DNA of 64,000 nt from Accumulibacter sp. (lineage in GTDB: Bacteria; Pseudomonadota; Gammaproteobacteria; Burkholderiales; Rhodocyclaceae): NCBI GenBank assembly GCA_024235715.1, contig JACKLW010000008.1:124001-188000 (forward strand). Reading direction: 5' to 3'. Numbering within the stretch: the first letter of the stretch is position 1; every line of letters begins with the position of its first letter. The position numbers and the translations under genes are program-made. The notes under the pieces were generated by a model, which saw only the letters and a list, made by a program, of their open reading frames with translations, searched no databases and had not been told where the DNA came from. Positions 10,048-18,126 of this stretch are shown one piece after another.

Positions 10048-12801
10048 ATGTCCTTGCCAGTTGCCCTGTCGTGCCCCGGTTTACGCGCTGCCCTGCGCCG
10101 CGGCCTTCTCCTGCCTCTGCTGCTGCTCTCGCTGCTATTGGCCGCGCCGGCGTCGGCCGACCCGGCAGGCCGCGTCGGGCGTATCGCCTGGTTGTCGGGC
10201 TCTGTTCATCTGCATCGTGCGGACAGTGGCCAATCGACCAACGCCTTGCTCAACTGGCCAGTTACCAGCGGCGACATCCTGTCTACCGCGGCCGGTGCGC
10301 GCAGCGAGATCCAGCTCGGGTCGACTTCAGTGCAGCTCGATTCGGGCAGCATCCTGGAGTTTGTCGTGGTCGACGATCAGCTTGTCCGCCTGCACCTGGT
10401 CGCTGGTAGCGTGATGCTTCGCCTGCGGTCACCGGGCGCGGCCGCTGAAGTGCAGATGATCACCCGCGACGGCAGCTTCAGTTTTGCCGACGCGGGCAGC
10501 TACCGGTTCGATGCCCAGCCCGCGACCACCGTGGCGGCCGTTCATGCCGGCAGCCTGCGTTTCCTGGCCGATGACCGTGTGCTCGAACTGCGCGCTGGTC
10601 AGCGTGCCCGGATCTGGAACGATGGGCGGACCGGCTATCAGATCTCGGTGCCGGTGGAGGACCCGTTCTTCCTCTGGAGCGCCGGGCGCGACCAGCAGCC
10701 TGCCAGCGTGGCGTACGAGCGCTACGTATCGCCCGAAATGACCGGCGCGGCAGACCTCGACGCGTACGGGCGCTGGCGCGACAGTCCCGAGTACGGCGCT
10801 GTCTGGTTCCCGCAGGCCGTCTCTGCCGATTGGGCTCCCTATCGGAGCGGTCGCTGGGTGTGGGTCGCCCCCTGGGGCTGGACCTGGGTCGGCGACGAGC
10901 CCTGGGGTTTCGCGCCGTTCCACTACGGCCGCTGGGTGTTCGATGGAGGTGCCTGGGGTTGGGTTCCCGGCAAGCGTGTCGCGCGGCCGGTGTACGCGCC
11001 GGCGCTGGTCGCCTGGGTCGGGTCGCCGGGCAGCGGTGTCGCGGTGCAGGTCGGTACGCCCCCCGCTGTCGGTTGGTTCCCACTCGCGCCTCGCGAAGTC
11101 TATGTGCCGCCCTACCGGTCCAGCGCCAACTATGTCCGCCAGGTCAACCTTACCCATGTCACCCAGATCAACAACATCACGACGATCAGCAGCAATCCGC
11201 AAGCGGCGGTCGAGCGCATTCCCTACGCTCATCGGAGAATGCCGCGAGCGGTGACCATGGTTCCGGCCGATGTGGTCGCCCAGCAGCGGCCGATCGATCG
11301 CGCTGTGATGTTGCCGCACGACGGCAAGCCGCTTGGCACCCAGCCGCTGCAGGTGCAGGCACCGGTTGCGGTGCAGCCCCTGGAAGCCGGGCGTGGCCGC
11401 GAAGGGCGTCGGCTGTCCGCGCCGGATGGCCGTGAGCGCGATGCGGCTGCGGGAAGAGGAGATGGCACATCCGGCGGCCGTGCCAGCCAGTCCAGTCAGC
11501 TTCCGCCGGCCAGTCCGACAGGCGTGCCGATCAGCCAGCCTCGCCCGGCCCCCGCCCCGGCGCTGGTGCCTGCAACGACGCCCGTGCCGCCAGCTGCGAC
11601 TGCACCCGTAACGGCACCCGCAGTTCTGCCAGCGCCTGCAGATGCGCCAGCACGGCAGCCGGAAGCAGTGCCGTTGGCCGGTTCTCCGTCATCGCCGCAC
11701 GGTGCCGAGCAGCGTCCCGAAGCAGGGCGGGCTTCGCAGCGTGCGCCGCTCGAGCGGGAGGGAGGTCGGGTCACGCACGGTGGACAGTCGGGCGGGCGTG
11801 GCGAGCAGCAGCGGCAGAGTCCCTTGCCGGCCGCAGTCCCGCCAATGGACGCCAGGTCATCGGCAGTGCCGGTTGCGCCATTGGCTGTGCCGACGCCAGC
11901 GGGGACCCAGGGCAGGGCAGCCGCCAGTCAGGCCGGTGCTCCGGCACCCGCGCATGTGCCGGAAGCGCGACCCGCAGTTCTACCTGGCCCGGCGGGCAGC
12001 GGTGAGCCGCGTTTGCCGAGCCCGGTCGTTGAAGCGGGGGTTGCGAGCGATGCGCGAGTACCGCCGGCACCCGCGCTGCCGGTTCCCACACCGGCGTCGC
12101 AACGCACAGTGCCGACGCCGTCATCGTTGGCGTCGCCTGGCGCCGCCGCCACGGCAGGGCCGCCTGATCGCCTGCCCGCGGCGAATGCCGGGCGCGGAAC
12201 GCAAAACGCTGAGCGATCGGTCACGGCAGTCGAGCGGTCGCTCAGCGGCGCGGCTTTGCCGAGACCCGACGAGCGTGGCATGCCGACGACGCCGCCCGTA
12301 CCGGCCTCACCGCGGTCGCCGACCCTGCAGAGAACTCCTGAACGGCCGGCTATGGTCGTGCCTGCCCCGCCACAAGCGCAAGCGCAGCCACAACCGCAGG
12401 CCCAACAACCGCAGCCGCAGCCGCAGCAGCAGCCGCAGCAGCAGGCCCAACCGCAGCAGCAGCCGCAGCAGCAGCAGCAGCAGCAGGCCCAACCGCAGCC
12501 GCAGCCGCACCCGCCAGCGCGTGGCCCGGAAAGCCTTGGCATCCGCGTCGAGCCGCGTCGAGCCGATGACATTTCGCGTCGCGACGAGGCGTTCCCCCGG
12601 CAAAGGCGACCCGAAGCGCCAGTTGATGCGCGCCCCTTGGCGATGCCGCAGCAGTACCCAGCGGCAGCCCCCGGAGATGCGAGCCGGCCGACGCCCGGTG
12701 AACGCCAGTCGCGGCCTGAACGCCGCCGCGAGGCGGACGGGCAGCGCGAGGGGCGCGGAGGTGGACGCAGCGATCAGTTGCCGCGTGGGCCGGACGGCTG
12801 A
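10048..12801 (+). CDS. Secreted FecR-domain protein with DUF6600-like W/G-rich region and Pro/Gln-rich tail
   Basis: The roughly 917-residue protein starts with a clear Sec signal peptide (RRGLLLPLLLLSLLLAAPASA, cleavage after ASA). An N-terminal FecR-like domain follows (GRVGRIAWLSGSVHLH...WPVTSGDILST...SEIQLGSTSVQLD). Next comes a Trp/Gly-rich stretch near residues 250-320 (WVWVAPWGWTWVGDEPWGF, FHYGRW), as in DUF6600-type FecR proteins. The last 450 residues are Pro/Ala/Arg-rich and include a run of Gln/Pro codons (about 12367-12509). It is probably periplasmic or surface-exposed; the function of these proteins is not established. ATG 10021 and GTG 9991 are alternative in-frame starts; 10048 best fits the signal peptide. 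Confidence 0.75.
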   Translation: MSLPVALSCPGLRAALRRGLLLPLLLLSLLLAAPASADPAGRVGRIAWLSGSVHLHRADSGQSTNALLNWPVTSGDILSTAAGARSEIQLGSTSVQLDSGSILEFVVVDDQLVRLHLVAGSVMLRLRSPGAAAEVQMITRDGSFSFADAGSYRFDAQPATTVAAVHAGSLRFLADDRVLELRAGQRARIWNDGRTGYQISVPVEDPFFLWSAGRDQQPASVAYERYVSPEMTGAADLDAYGRWRDSPEYGAVWFPQAVSADWAPYRSGRWVWVAPWGWTWVGDEPWGFAPFHYGRWVFDGGAWGWVPGKRVARPVYAPALVAWVGSPGSGVAVQVGTPPAVGWFPLAPREVYVPPYRSSANYVRQVNLTHVTQINNITTISSNPQAAVERIPYAHRRMPRAVTMVPADVVAQQRPIDRAVMLPHDGKPLGTQPLQVQAPVAVQPLEAGRGREGRRLSAPDGRERDAAAGRGDGTSGGRASQSSQLPPASPTGVPISQPRPAPAPALVPATTPVPPAATAPVTAPAVLPAPADAPARQPEAVPLAGSPSSPHGAEQRPEAGRASQRAPLEREGGRVTHGGQSGGRGEQQRQSPLPAAVPPMDARSSAVPVAPLAVPTPAGTQGRAAASQAGAPAPAHVPEARPAVLPGPAGSGEPRLPSPVVEAGVASDARVPPAPALPVPTPASQRTVPTPSSLASPGAAATAGPPDRLPAANAGRGTQNAERSVTAVERSLSGAALPRPDERGMPTTPPVPASPRSPTLQRTPERPAMVVPAPPQAQAQPQPQAQQPQPQPQQQPQQQAQPQQQPQQQQQQQAQPQPQPHPPARGPESLGIRVEPRRADDISRRDEAFPRQRRPEAPVDARPLAMPQQYPAAAPGDASRPTPGERQSRPERRREADGQREGRGGGRSDQLPRGPDG
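12367..12509 (+). repeat. Low-complexity CAG/CCG (Gln/Pro) codon run inside the FecR-like gene
   Basis: Imperfect tandem CAG, CCG and GCC codons encode a Gln/Pro/Ala stretch with runs such as CAGCAGCAGCAGCAG. All units are triplets, so slippage would change tail length without breaking the frame. Confidence 0.7.
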
Positions 12802-13677
12802 GAGGCGGCACGGAGACAGGGGCGCGGAACGCGGCGGCAGCAGGGTCTGTCGAGCTTTTGGCGTCATCGCGCCAACCAGCAAAGCCGAAGTCTGACCATC
12901 GATTCCGGAAGCGATAAAGGCGCGTCAGCGCACGCAGCCACGAAGCAGAGGCGTTGGCGCACTTTTCGTGACTGAACTGCGAGTGTGTTAGGCTGCCCCA
13001 CGCAAAGGGGAAATAAAGCGAGGAAGAGCAGATTCAACGGCGGCAGATTCAACGGCGAGCAGATCCTGGTGCGCTACGCGCCGCCGAGACGACCGGCGTG
13101 ACAGCGGTCACAGGTAGGTCTGGTGCCTCGCAGCAACTGGTTCAGCATAGGCGCGCGCCGTTCGCCAAGCTGGCGACGTCGGATGTCCGCGAGTTCAAGC
13201 GGCTGACGAGCAAGCGAACGCGACTTGAGACGCTGCTGGCGGTGCGGGATCCGAGGATCCTGGCAATGAAAGAGATCCGTTCAGGAAAGTGGCTGCCCCC
13301 CGCTTGGGCGGGTGGCGGGGCGCTGTCCGATCGACCGGGGACCGACCCGGAGCCAACCACGGTCTGCCCGGCTGTGCCCGACCCCCAGATCACGTATCCA
13401 CGACAGGTTTCGTTGACAGAGGAAAGGAGGGTTGCCGTTCCTGGAGCTTGAACATGCGAAGTGCCTTGGCGAAGACAGTCAGCCACCGGCGGGCCAGGGG
13501 TGCGATTTCGGGAACGGAATTCCAGACGCCATGGCCTCATGTTCATCTGCCTATCAGTAGCAAGGTATCAAGCGATGCGGTTTCTGTGGCAATTTCATTA
13601 TCTGGCTCAAGAGGGCTGGAGAAAATTTGCGTGCATTGATCGGATAAAAACGAAGAACTTCCTTAAAGGATAAATCT
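12802..13677. other. Intergenic stretch without a supportable gene
   Basis: About 870 bases separate the FecR-like gene from the next secreted-protein gene. Open frames here are short and resemble no family I know. A 15-base direct repeat (GCAGATTCAACGGCG) lies near 13029-13058. Base composition falls toward the right-hand end, matching the AT-richer genes that follow. I see no RNA gene or IS end. Confidence 0.5.
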
Positions 13678-14625
13678 ATGCAGTTTTATGGAAAACCGAA
13701 CAAAGCCGCTGCTGTATTCGTGATTCTGTTGGCAACGATCGCTACTCGGGCAGAGGCGGATCCGGCCGCGGTATGGATAAAGAACCCGTCCAATGTTGAT
13801 GTCAGGCTCAGTGTCAGGAACGCGAATGGTGATTACCAGGGACCGATCGGCGAAAACGTCCTGCTAATCCCGGCCAACGGTGAGGCTCTCCGACGGTCCG
13901 GTCGGGATTCGTCCGGGGGGGGCAAGGTCGGGACGGCGAATTACTATTTCGATCCTTCACCGGTCGGTACCCACGCGGAGGTTCAGGTTCACGGCGGGAA
14001 TGGTTACGTGTTTGTCGAACAGCATTCCAACAGATATCCGGGGGTGTTCATATCAAAGGACGTAGGAGCCCCACAGAACCCTCATCCAGGTGAGAATACC
14101 TATGTGTTGGCAAAAGAACCAGCAAAGCGTCCGACCACGGCGGGGTGGCAGATTTTCTGTAACATCGGCACCTGCCTGGAGAAGAAGCGTGAAGTCGAGA
14201 CGCTGGCCGAGCGCAGGAGACAATCTGTTCGTTCGCAAAGCGACGAGGTTAGAGAAAAACGGGAGATCTGCTCGAAGGTCGGCGGCAAGGGAACCGTTTA
14301 CAGTGCCGAGGTAAATGGTTGCATGTCTAGAGAAGGGATTCACAGAACGGACATCAACCTGGAGCAGGAAATGCGGGACAACTTGAATGTGACAGAACGG
14401 GAATCCTTTTCCCTGGATCCGGCGAAAATGAAAAATGAGGGGGTTGCCTATGTATGGACTTATGTTATTGATGCGAACCCGGGGAACGGGTGGACAAACC
14501 AGCTCTACGTGGGAGAGAAACGCACGGGCGAATTGACCTGCCCAAGAGGCACGAAGAAGCCAACCTACGCACCAGGGTCGCCCGAAAACGATAGCGATAG
14601 CTGCGCGAGAGTAGCGGCGGACTAG
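13678..14625 (+). CDS. Secreted hypothetical protein (315 aa)
   Basis: I do not recognise the family. The N-terminus (AAAVFVILLATIATRAEA before DPAAVW) is a Sec signal peptide. The mature protein has one Cys pair region (FCNIGTC), a charged segment with KKREVETLAERRRQ near residue 165-180, and scattered Cys that could form periplasmic disulfides. A Shine-Dalgarno AAGGA precedes ATG 13678. Codon use is clearly AT-richer than the recBCD region, as in the next gene, so the pair may have been acquired together. Confidence 0.6.
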   Translation: MQFYGKPNKAAAVFVILLATIATRAEADPAAVWIKNPSNVDVRLSVRNANGDYQGPIGENVLLIPANGEALRRSGRDSSGGGKVGTANYYFDPSPVGTHAEVQVHGGNGYVFVEQHSNRYPGVFISKDVGAPQNPHPGENTYVLAKEPAKRPTTAGWQIFCNIGTCLEKKREVETLAERRRQSVRSQSDEVREKREICSKVGGKGTVYSAEVNGCMSREGIHRTDINLEQEMRDNLNVTERESFSLDPAKMKNEGVAYVWTYVIDANPGNGWTNQLYVGEKRTGELTCPRGTKKPTYAPGSPENDSDSCARVAAD

Positions 14626-14883
14626 AGCGACGGACTGGCGCTTTTGAAGAAGTGGCATGTCGGCAATTTCTTCATTGGCGTACCGAGTGTGTCGCCATGC
14701 GTGTATTGATCGCTGCTCACCCGGACGTGCGGGCCTGCTATCGGTGCGGTGGCAGCGGAGTCGATGCGCAAGGGGTTTTTCAGGAAACCGGGCTTTCAGG
14801 TTGTTACGGGATTTGACCGAAAGAGCTGTGCAAGAGTGCTGCGTCGCAGCGCGTTGCAAGAGATAAGACAATGGAGGCAAGGG

Positions 14884-15522
14884 ATGAAGGAAGTTCAACG
14901 TGAAGTGGGTATGGTCAAATCGGCCTTGATTTGTTTCGCAGCGATGGCGGTTCTGTCCAGCCATGCGGTCGCCCAGCAGGACGACGAATTGCCGCCACCT
15001 GAACAGATGAGAGCGGAAGCAGAGTTTTCATTGATGAAGGTCTTTCAGCAGTTGGAGAAAGACAAGATAAGGGACGTCAACCCCAAAGAAAAGAAAAGGG
15101 ATCGCAAGGATACGGTTGGCAGATACACAACAAACCGGGACTTTCAGAAAGCACTCGGCTGGATGAAGGAGTTGGAAACGGCTGGCCAAATCTCCTTCAG
15201 CAAAGGTTCAGAAAAGCCATCGGTCAGTGACGTCATCAGCGACATGAAGAGCTACAAGTTCGTTTCGTCTGAATGCAGCAAGATCTTTGTATATCAAATA
15301 GTGCATGCCTACAATCAACAGCTGGACCTGTATTTTGACAAGGACAGTGGGAAGATAGCCAAGATCGCCAAGTTGCTGGCGCGCGCATACAACAATCTCG
15401 CGGACATGGAAAGCGGAGACACTGGCTATTTTTCGCGCTATCGCACTCAGGAGGCAAACGAGTGGAGGCGAATGCTGGAAAACGCAGCGGATTATTACAA
15501 GCTTTATTGCAAGGTCGAGTGA
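14884..15522 (+). CDS. Secreted hypothetical protein (212 aa)
   Basis: The family is not recognised. A signal peptide (VKSALICFAAMAVLSSHAVAQ) is followed by an acidic and then Lys-rich helical segment (KDKIRDVNPKEKKRDRKD) and a mostly helical remainder with two Cys residues. ATG 14884 is preferred over earlier in-frame starts because GGAGG lies about 9 bases upstream and it puts the signal peptide at the N-terminus. It shares low GC and the secreted character with the gene at 13678, 258 bases upstream. Confidence 0.6.
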   Translation: MKEVQREVGMVKSALICFAAMAVLSSHAVAQQDDELPPPEQMRAEAEFSLMKVFQQLEKDKIRDVNPKEKKRDRKDTVGRYTTNRDFQKALGWMKELETAGQISFSKGSEKPSVSDVISDMKSYKFVSSECSKIFVYQIVHAYNQQLDLYFDKDSGKIAKIAKLLARAYNNLADMESGDTGYFSRYRTQEANEWRRMLENAADYYKLYCKVE

Positions 15523-15583
15523 CGACTGCTTGTGGTTTCGTTGGGCTGAGGTGCAGCGGTCGCCGCCCGATCCTGACTTCTTC

Positions 15584-15605
15584 ACCCCTGCGGAGACGCA
15601 GGGGT
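15584..15605. terminator. Hairpin after the secreted-protein gene, possible terminator
   Basis: ACCCCTGCG and CGCAGGGGT form a perfect 9-bp stem with a GAGA tetraloop, 62 bases after the stop at 15522. There is no T-run after it, so intrinsic termination is plausible but unproven. Confidence 0.4.
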
Positions 15606-15753
15606 CGGATCGCTTCGACGCGCTGATCCGTTCCTTGAACCCCGTGCGTCCGTCGGGAAGCGTCTCGATGGGCGTGCGACCGCCATGTGTCCTGCCCCGA
15701 CAGGTTCCCGTTCATGGTGACGAGTCGCTCCTGCGCGAGCTGGCAAGAACGAG

Positions 15754-16224
15754 ATGACCGACAGCCATCTTTCCGCCTTCAGCGGCGAGTTCCATCGCAA
15801 ACATGCCGATCTTCTTTGCGAGAGTTACGAAAGGCTTACCGGCAAACGGCTTCCGGGCCTTGCGGCGGACCCAACTGCGCTCGTCTTGTTCGATGCCCCA
15901 TTTGCGCTGGTTTCGCACGGCACCGAGGATGATCCCGTTTTCAACTTCGCGAATCGAACCGCGCTCGATCTGTTTGAAATGAGTTGGGACGAGTTCACCG
16001 CGCTGCCATCCAGGAAATCCGCGGAACCCGTAAACCGGGAGGAGCGCGCCCGACTGCTGGCGCGGGTGACCCGGGATGGTTACATCGATGATTACTCCGG
16101 GGTGCGGATTTCGTCCTCAGGGAGGCGGTTCCTGATCGAGAATGCGGTGGTCTGGAACCTGATCGACGGTCGCGGGGTATATCATGGCCAGGCCGCCGTC
16201 TTTGACAGGTGGTCCTACCTGTAG
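15754..16224 (+). CDS. MEKHLA-domain protein
   Basis: The 156-residue cytoplasmic protein matches the MEKHLA family, a PAS-like fold. Typical elements are [17 protein letters not shown] near the N-terminus, the central [20 protein letters not shown] motif, and the C-terminal [27 protein letters not shown]. Stand-alone bacterial MEKHLA proteins are conserved but of unknown biochemical role; a sensory or ligand-binding role is only inferred from the PAS-like fold. It is separated by 73 bases from the ABC transporter genes, which have their own promoter. Confidence 0.8.
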   Translation: MTDSHLSAFSGEFHRKHADLLCESYERLTGKRLPGLAADPTALVLFDAPFALVSHGTEDDPVFNFANRTALDLFEMSWDEFTALPSRKSAEPVNREERARLLARVTRDGYIDDYSGVRISSSGRRFLIENAVVWNLIDGRGVYHGQAAVFDRWSYL

Positions 16225-16261
16225 GACTTGTCCGGCGGCTGGCCTTTCGCGTGCACGGGTT

Positions 16262-16290
16262 TTGGACGAATCGCCGCTATCTGGTATGTT
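16262..16290 (+). promoter_or_regulatory. Sigma-70-like promoter of the ABC transporter operon, predicting a leaderless mRNA
   Basis: TTGGAC at 16262-16267, a 17-base spacer and TATGTT at 16285-16290 make a good sigma-70 promoter. Transcription would start about 7 bases further on, at or next to ATG 16298, which also argues for that start over ATG 16286. Confidence 0.55.
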
Positions 16291-16297
16291 CGCACCG

Positions 16298-17224
16298 ATG
16301 CAGACAATCATCTCCGTATCCGGGCTTTCCAAGACCTACGACTCGCGCTTCCAGGCGCTCAAACGCATCGACCTGGACATCCGCCGTGGCGAAATCTTCG
16401 CCCTGCTCGGCCCCAACGGCGCGGGAAAGACGACGCTGATCAGCATCATCTGCGGGATCGTCAAGGCCAGCGAAGGCAGCGTTCGCGTGGCTGGCCACGA
16501 CATCGTCGCCGACTATCGCGCCGCCCGCGCCATGATCGGTCTGGTGCCGCAGGAACTGACCACCGATGCCTTCGAATCGGTGTGGGCGACGGTCTCGTTC
16601 AGCCGCGGCCTGTTCGGCAGGCCGGCGAATCCGGCCCACATCGAAAGGGTGCTGCGCGATCTGTCGCTGTGGGACAAACGGGACAGCAAGATCATCACCC
16701 TGTCGGGCGGCATGAAGCGCCGCCTGCTGATCGCCAAGGCGCTGTCGCACGAACCGGAGATTCTCTTCCTCGACGAGCCGACGGCAGGTGTCGATGTGAA
16801 CCTGCGGCGCGACATGTGGCAACTGGTGCGCTCGTTGCAGGCTACCGGCGTGACCATCATCCTGACCACCCACTATATCGACGAGGCCGAAGAGATGGCC
16901 GACCGCATCGGGGTGATCAGCAAGGGCGAGATCATCCTGGTCGACGACAAGGTCGAACTGATGCGCAAGCTGGGCAAGAAACAGATGACGCTGCAGTTGC
17001 AGACCGCCCTGGACCGGATCCCGCCGGCGCTCGCCGCGTACCAGCTCGAGCTGGCGAGCGACGGCAACGAGCTGATCTACACCTTCGACGCGCAAGGCGA
17101 GCGCAGCGGCATCGTCGCACTGCTCAGGGATCTCAATGACGCGGCGATTGCCTTCAAGGACCTGCACACGACGCAGAGTTCGCTGGAGGATATCTTCGTC
17201 AGCCTGGTGAAGGACGCAAAATGA
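16298..17224 (+). CDS. ABC-2 type transporter, ATP-binding protein
   Basis: This is the cytoplasmic ATPase of an ABC-2 exporter (about 308 aa). Walker [11 protein letters not shown], the Q-loop region (LVPQEL), signature LSGGMKRR, Walker [13 protein letters not shown] and the switch His in [14 protein letters not shown] are all visible. The C-terminal extension after residue 220 is the usual regulatory part in NodI/DrrA-like ATPases. The stop overlaps the permease start (ATGA, 17221-17224), so both subunits are made together. The substrate cannot be read from sequence; relatives export lipids, polysaccharides or drugs. Confidence 0.9.
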   Translation: MQTIISVSGLSKTYDSRFQALKRIDLDIRRGEIFALLGPNGAGKTTLISIICGIVKASEGSVRVAGHDIVADYRAARAMIGLVPQELTTDAFESVWATVSFSRGLFGRPANPAHIERVLRDLSLWDKRDSKIITLSGGMKRRLLIAKALSHEPEILFLDEPTAGVDVNLRRDMWQLVRSLQATGVTIILTTHYIDEAEEMADRIGVISKGEIILVDDKVELMRKLGKKQMTLQLQTALDRIPPALAAYQLELASDGNELIYTFDAQGERSGIVALLRDLNDAAIAFKDLHTTQSSLEDIFVSLVKDAK

Positions 17225-17982
17225 ACTGGCACGCCATGCGCGCGATCTACCTTTTCGAGATGGCGCGTACCCGCCGCACGCTGCTGCAGAGCGTCATTTC
17301 GCCGGTGATTTCGACCTCCCTGTATTTCGTCGTCTTCGGCGCAGCCATCGGCTCGCGCATCGACGAGATCGAAGGCATCAGCTATGGTGCCTTCATCGTG
17401 CCCGGGCTGATCATGCTGTCGCTGCTGACACAGAGCGTTTCCAACGCCTCCTTCGGCATCTATTTTCCGAAGTTCACGGGCACCATCTACGAGCTGTTGT
17501 CGGCGCCGGTTTCCTATCTCGAAATCGCGGCCAGCTATGTCGGCGCGGCGGCAACGAAGTCGATGATCCTCGGCCTGATCATCCTGGCGACGGCGGGCCT
17601 GTTCGTGCCGCTGCAGGTCGCGCATCCTGTCTGGATGCTGCTCTTCCTCGTGCTGACGGCGGTGACCTTCAGCCTCTTCGGTTTCATCATCGGCATCTGG
17701 GCCGACAATTTCGAGAAGCTGCAACTTGTGCCGCTGCTGATCATCACGCCGCTGACCTTCCTCGGCGGCAGCTTCTATTCGATCAACATGCTGCCGCCGA
17801 TCTGGCAGACGATCACCCTCTTCAACCCCGTGGTCTATCTGGTCAGCGGCTTCCGCTGGAGCTTCTATGACGTCGCCGACGTCAGCGTCGGCATCAGCCT
17901 GTTCATGACCGTGCTGTTCCTGGCGGTATTCCTGGCCGTCGTGGGGTGGATCTTCAAGTCCGGATATCGGCTGAAGACCTAG
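17221..17982 (+). CDS. ABC-2 type transporter, permease protein
   Basis: The 253-residue integral membrane protein has six predicted hydrophobic segments and the ABC-2 signature region near [17 protein letters not shown] followed by [20 protein letters not shown], typical of NodJ/YadH-like permeases. It overlaps the ATPase gene by four bases and is the last gene of the pair. The substrate is unknown. Confidence 0.9.
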   Translation: MNWHAMRAIYLFEMARTRRTLLQSVISPVISTSLYFVVFGAAIGSRIDEIEGISYGAFIVPGLIMLSLLTQSVSNASFGIYFPKFTGTIYELLSAPVSYLEIAASYVGAAATKSMILGLIILATAGLFVPLQVAHPVWMLLFLVLTAVTFSLFGFIIGIWADNFEKLQLVPLLIITPLTFLGGSFYSINMLPPIWQTITLFNPVVYLVSGFRWSFYDVADVSVGISLFMTVLFLAVFLAVVGWIFKSGYRLKT

Positions 17983-18126
17983 CCGGGAGCGTCGGTGGCA
18001 GGGACAGCGGTGTGCACCAGCATGTGATCTTCGCAAGGCGGAAGCGGCCCGCTGCCGACAGCCGCGCGACAACGGGCAACGACGCGCTCCCGCTGCTGTT
18101 CGACGGAGGGCACGGCCGGCGGGGCT

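Noticed and set aside
12360-12510. CAG/CCG run as a phase-variation switch
   Set aside because: All units are triplets, so slippage cannot turn the gene on or off; only tail length could vary.
13098-13451. 117-codon frame in the gap before the secreted-protein pair
   Set aside because: No ribosome site, no similarity to known families and an unstructured Pro/Gly-rich end; treated as non-coding.
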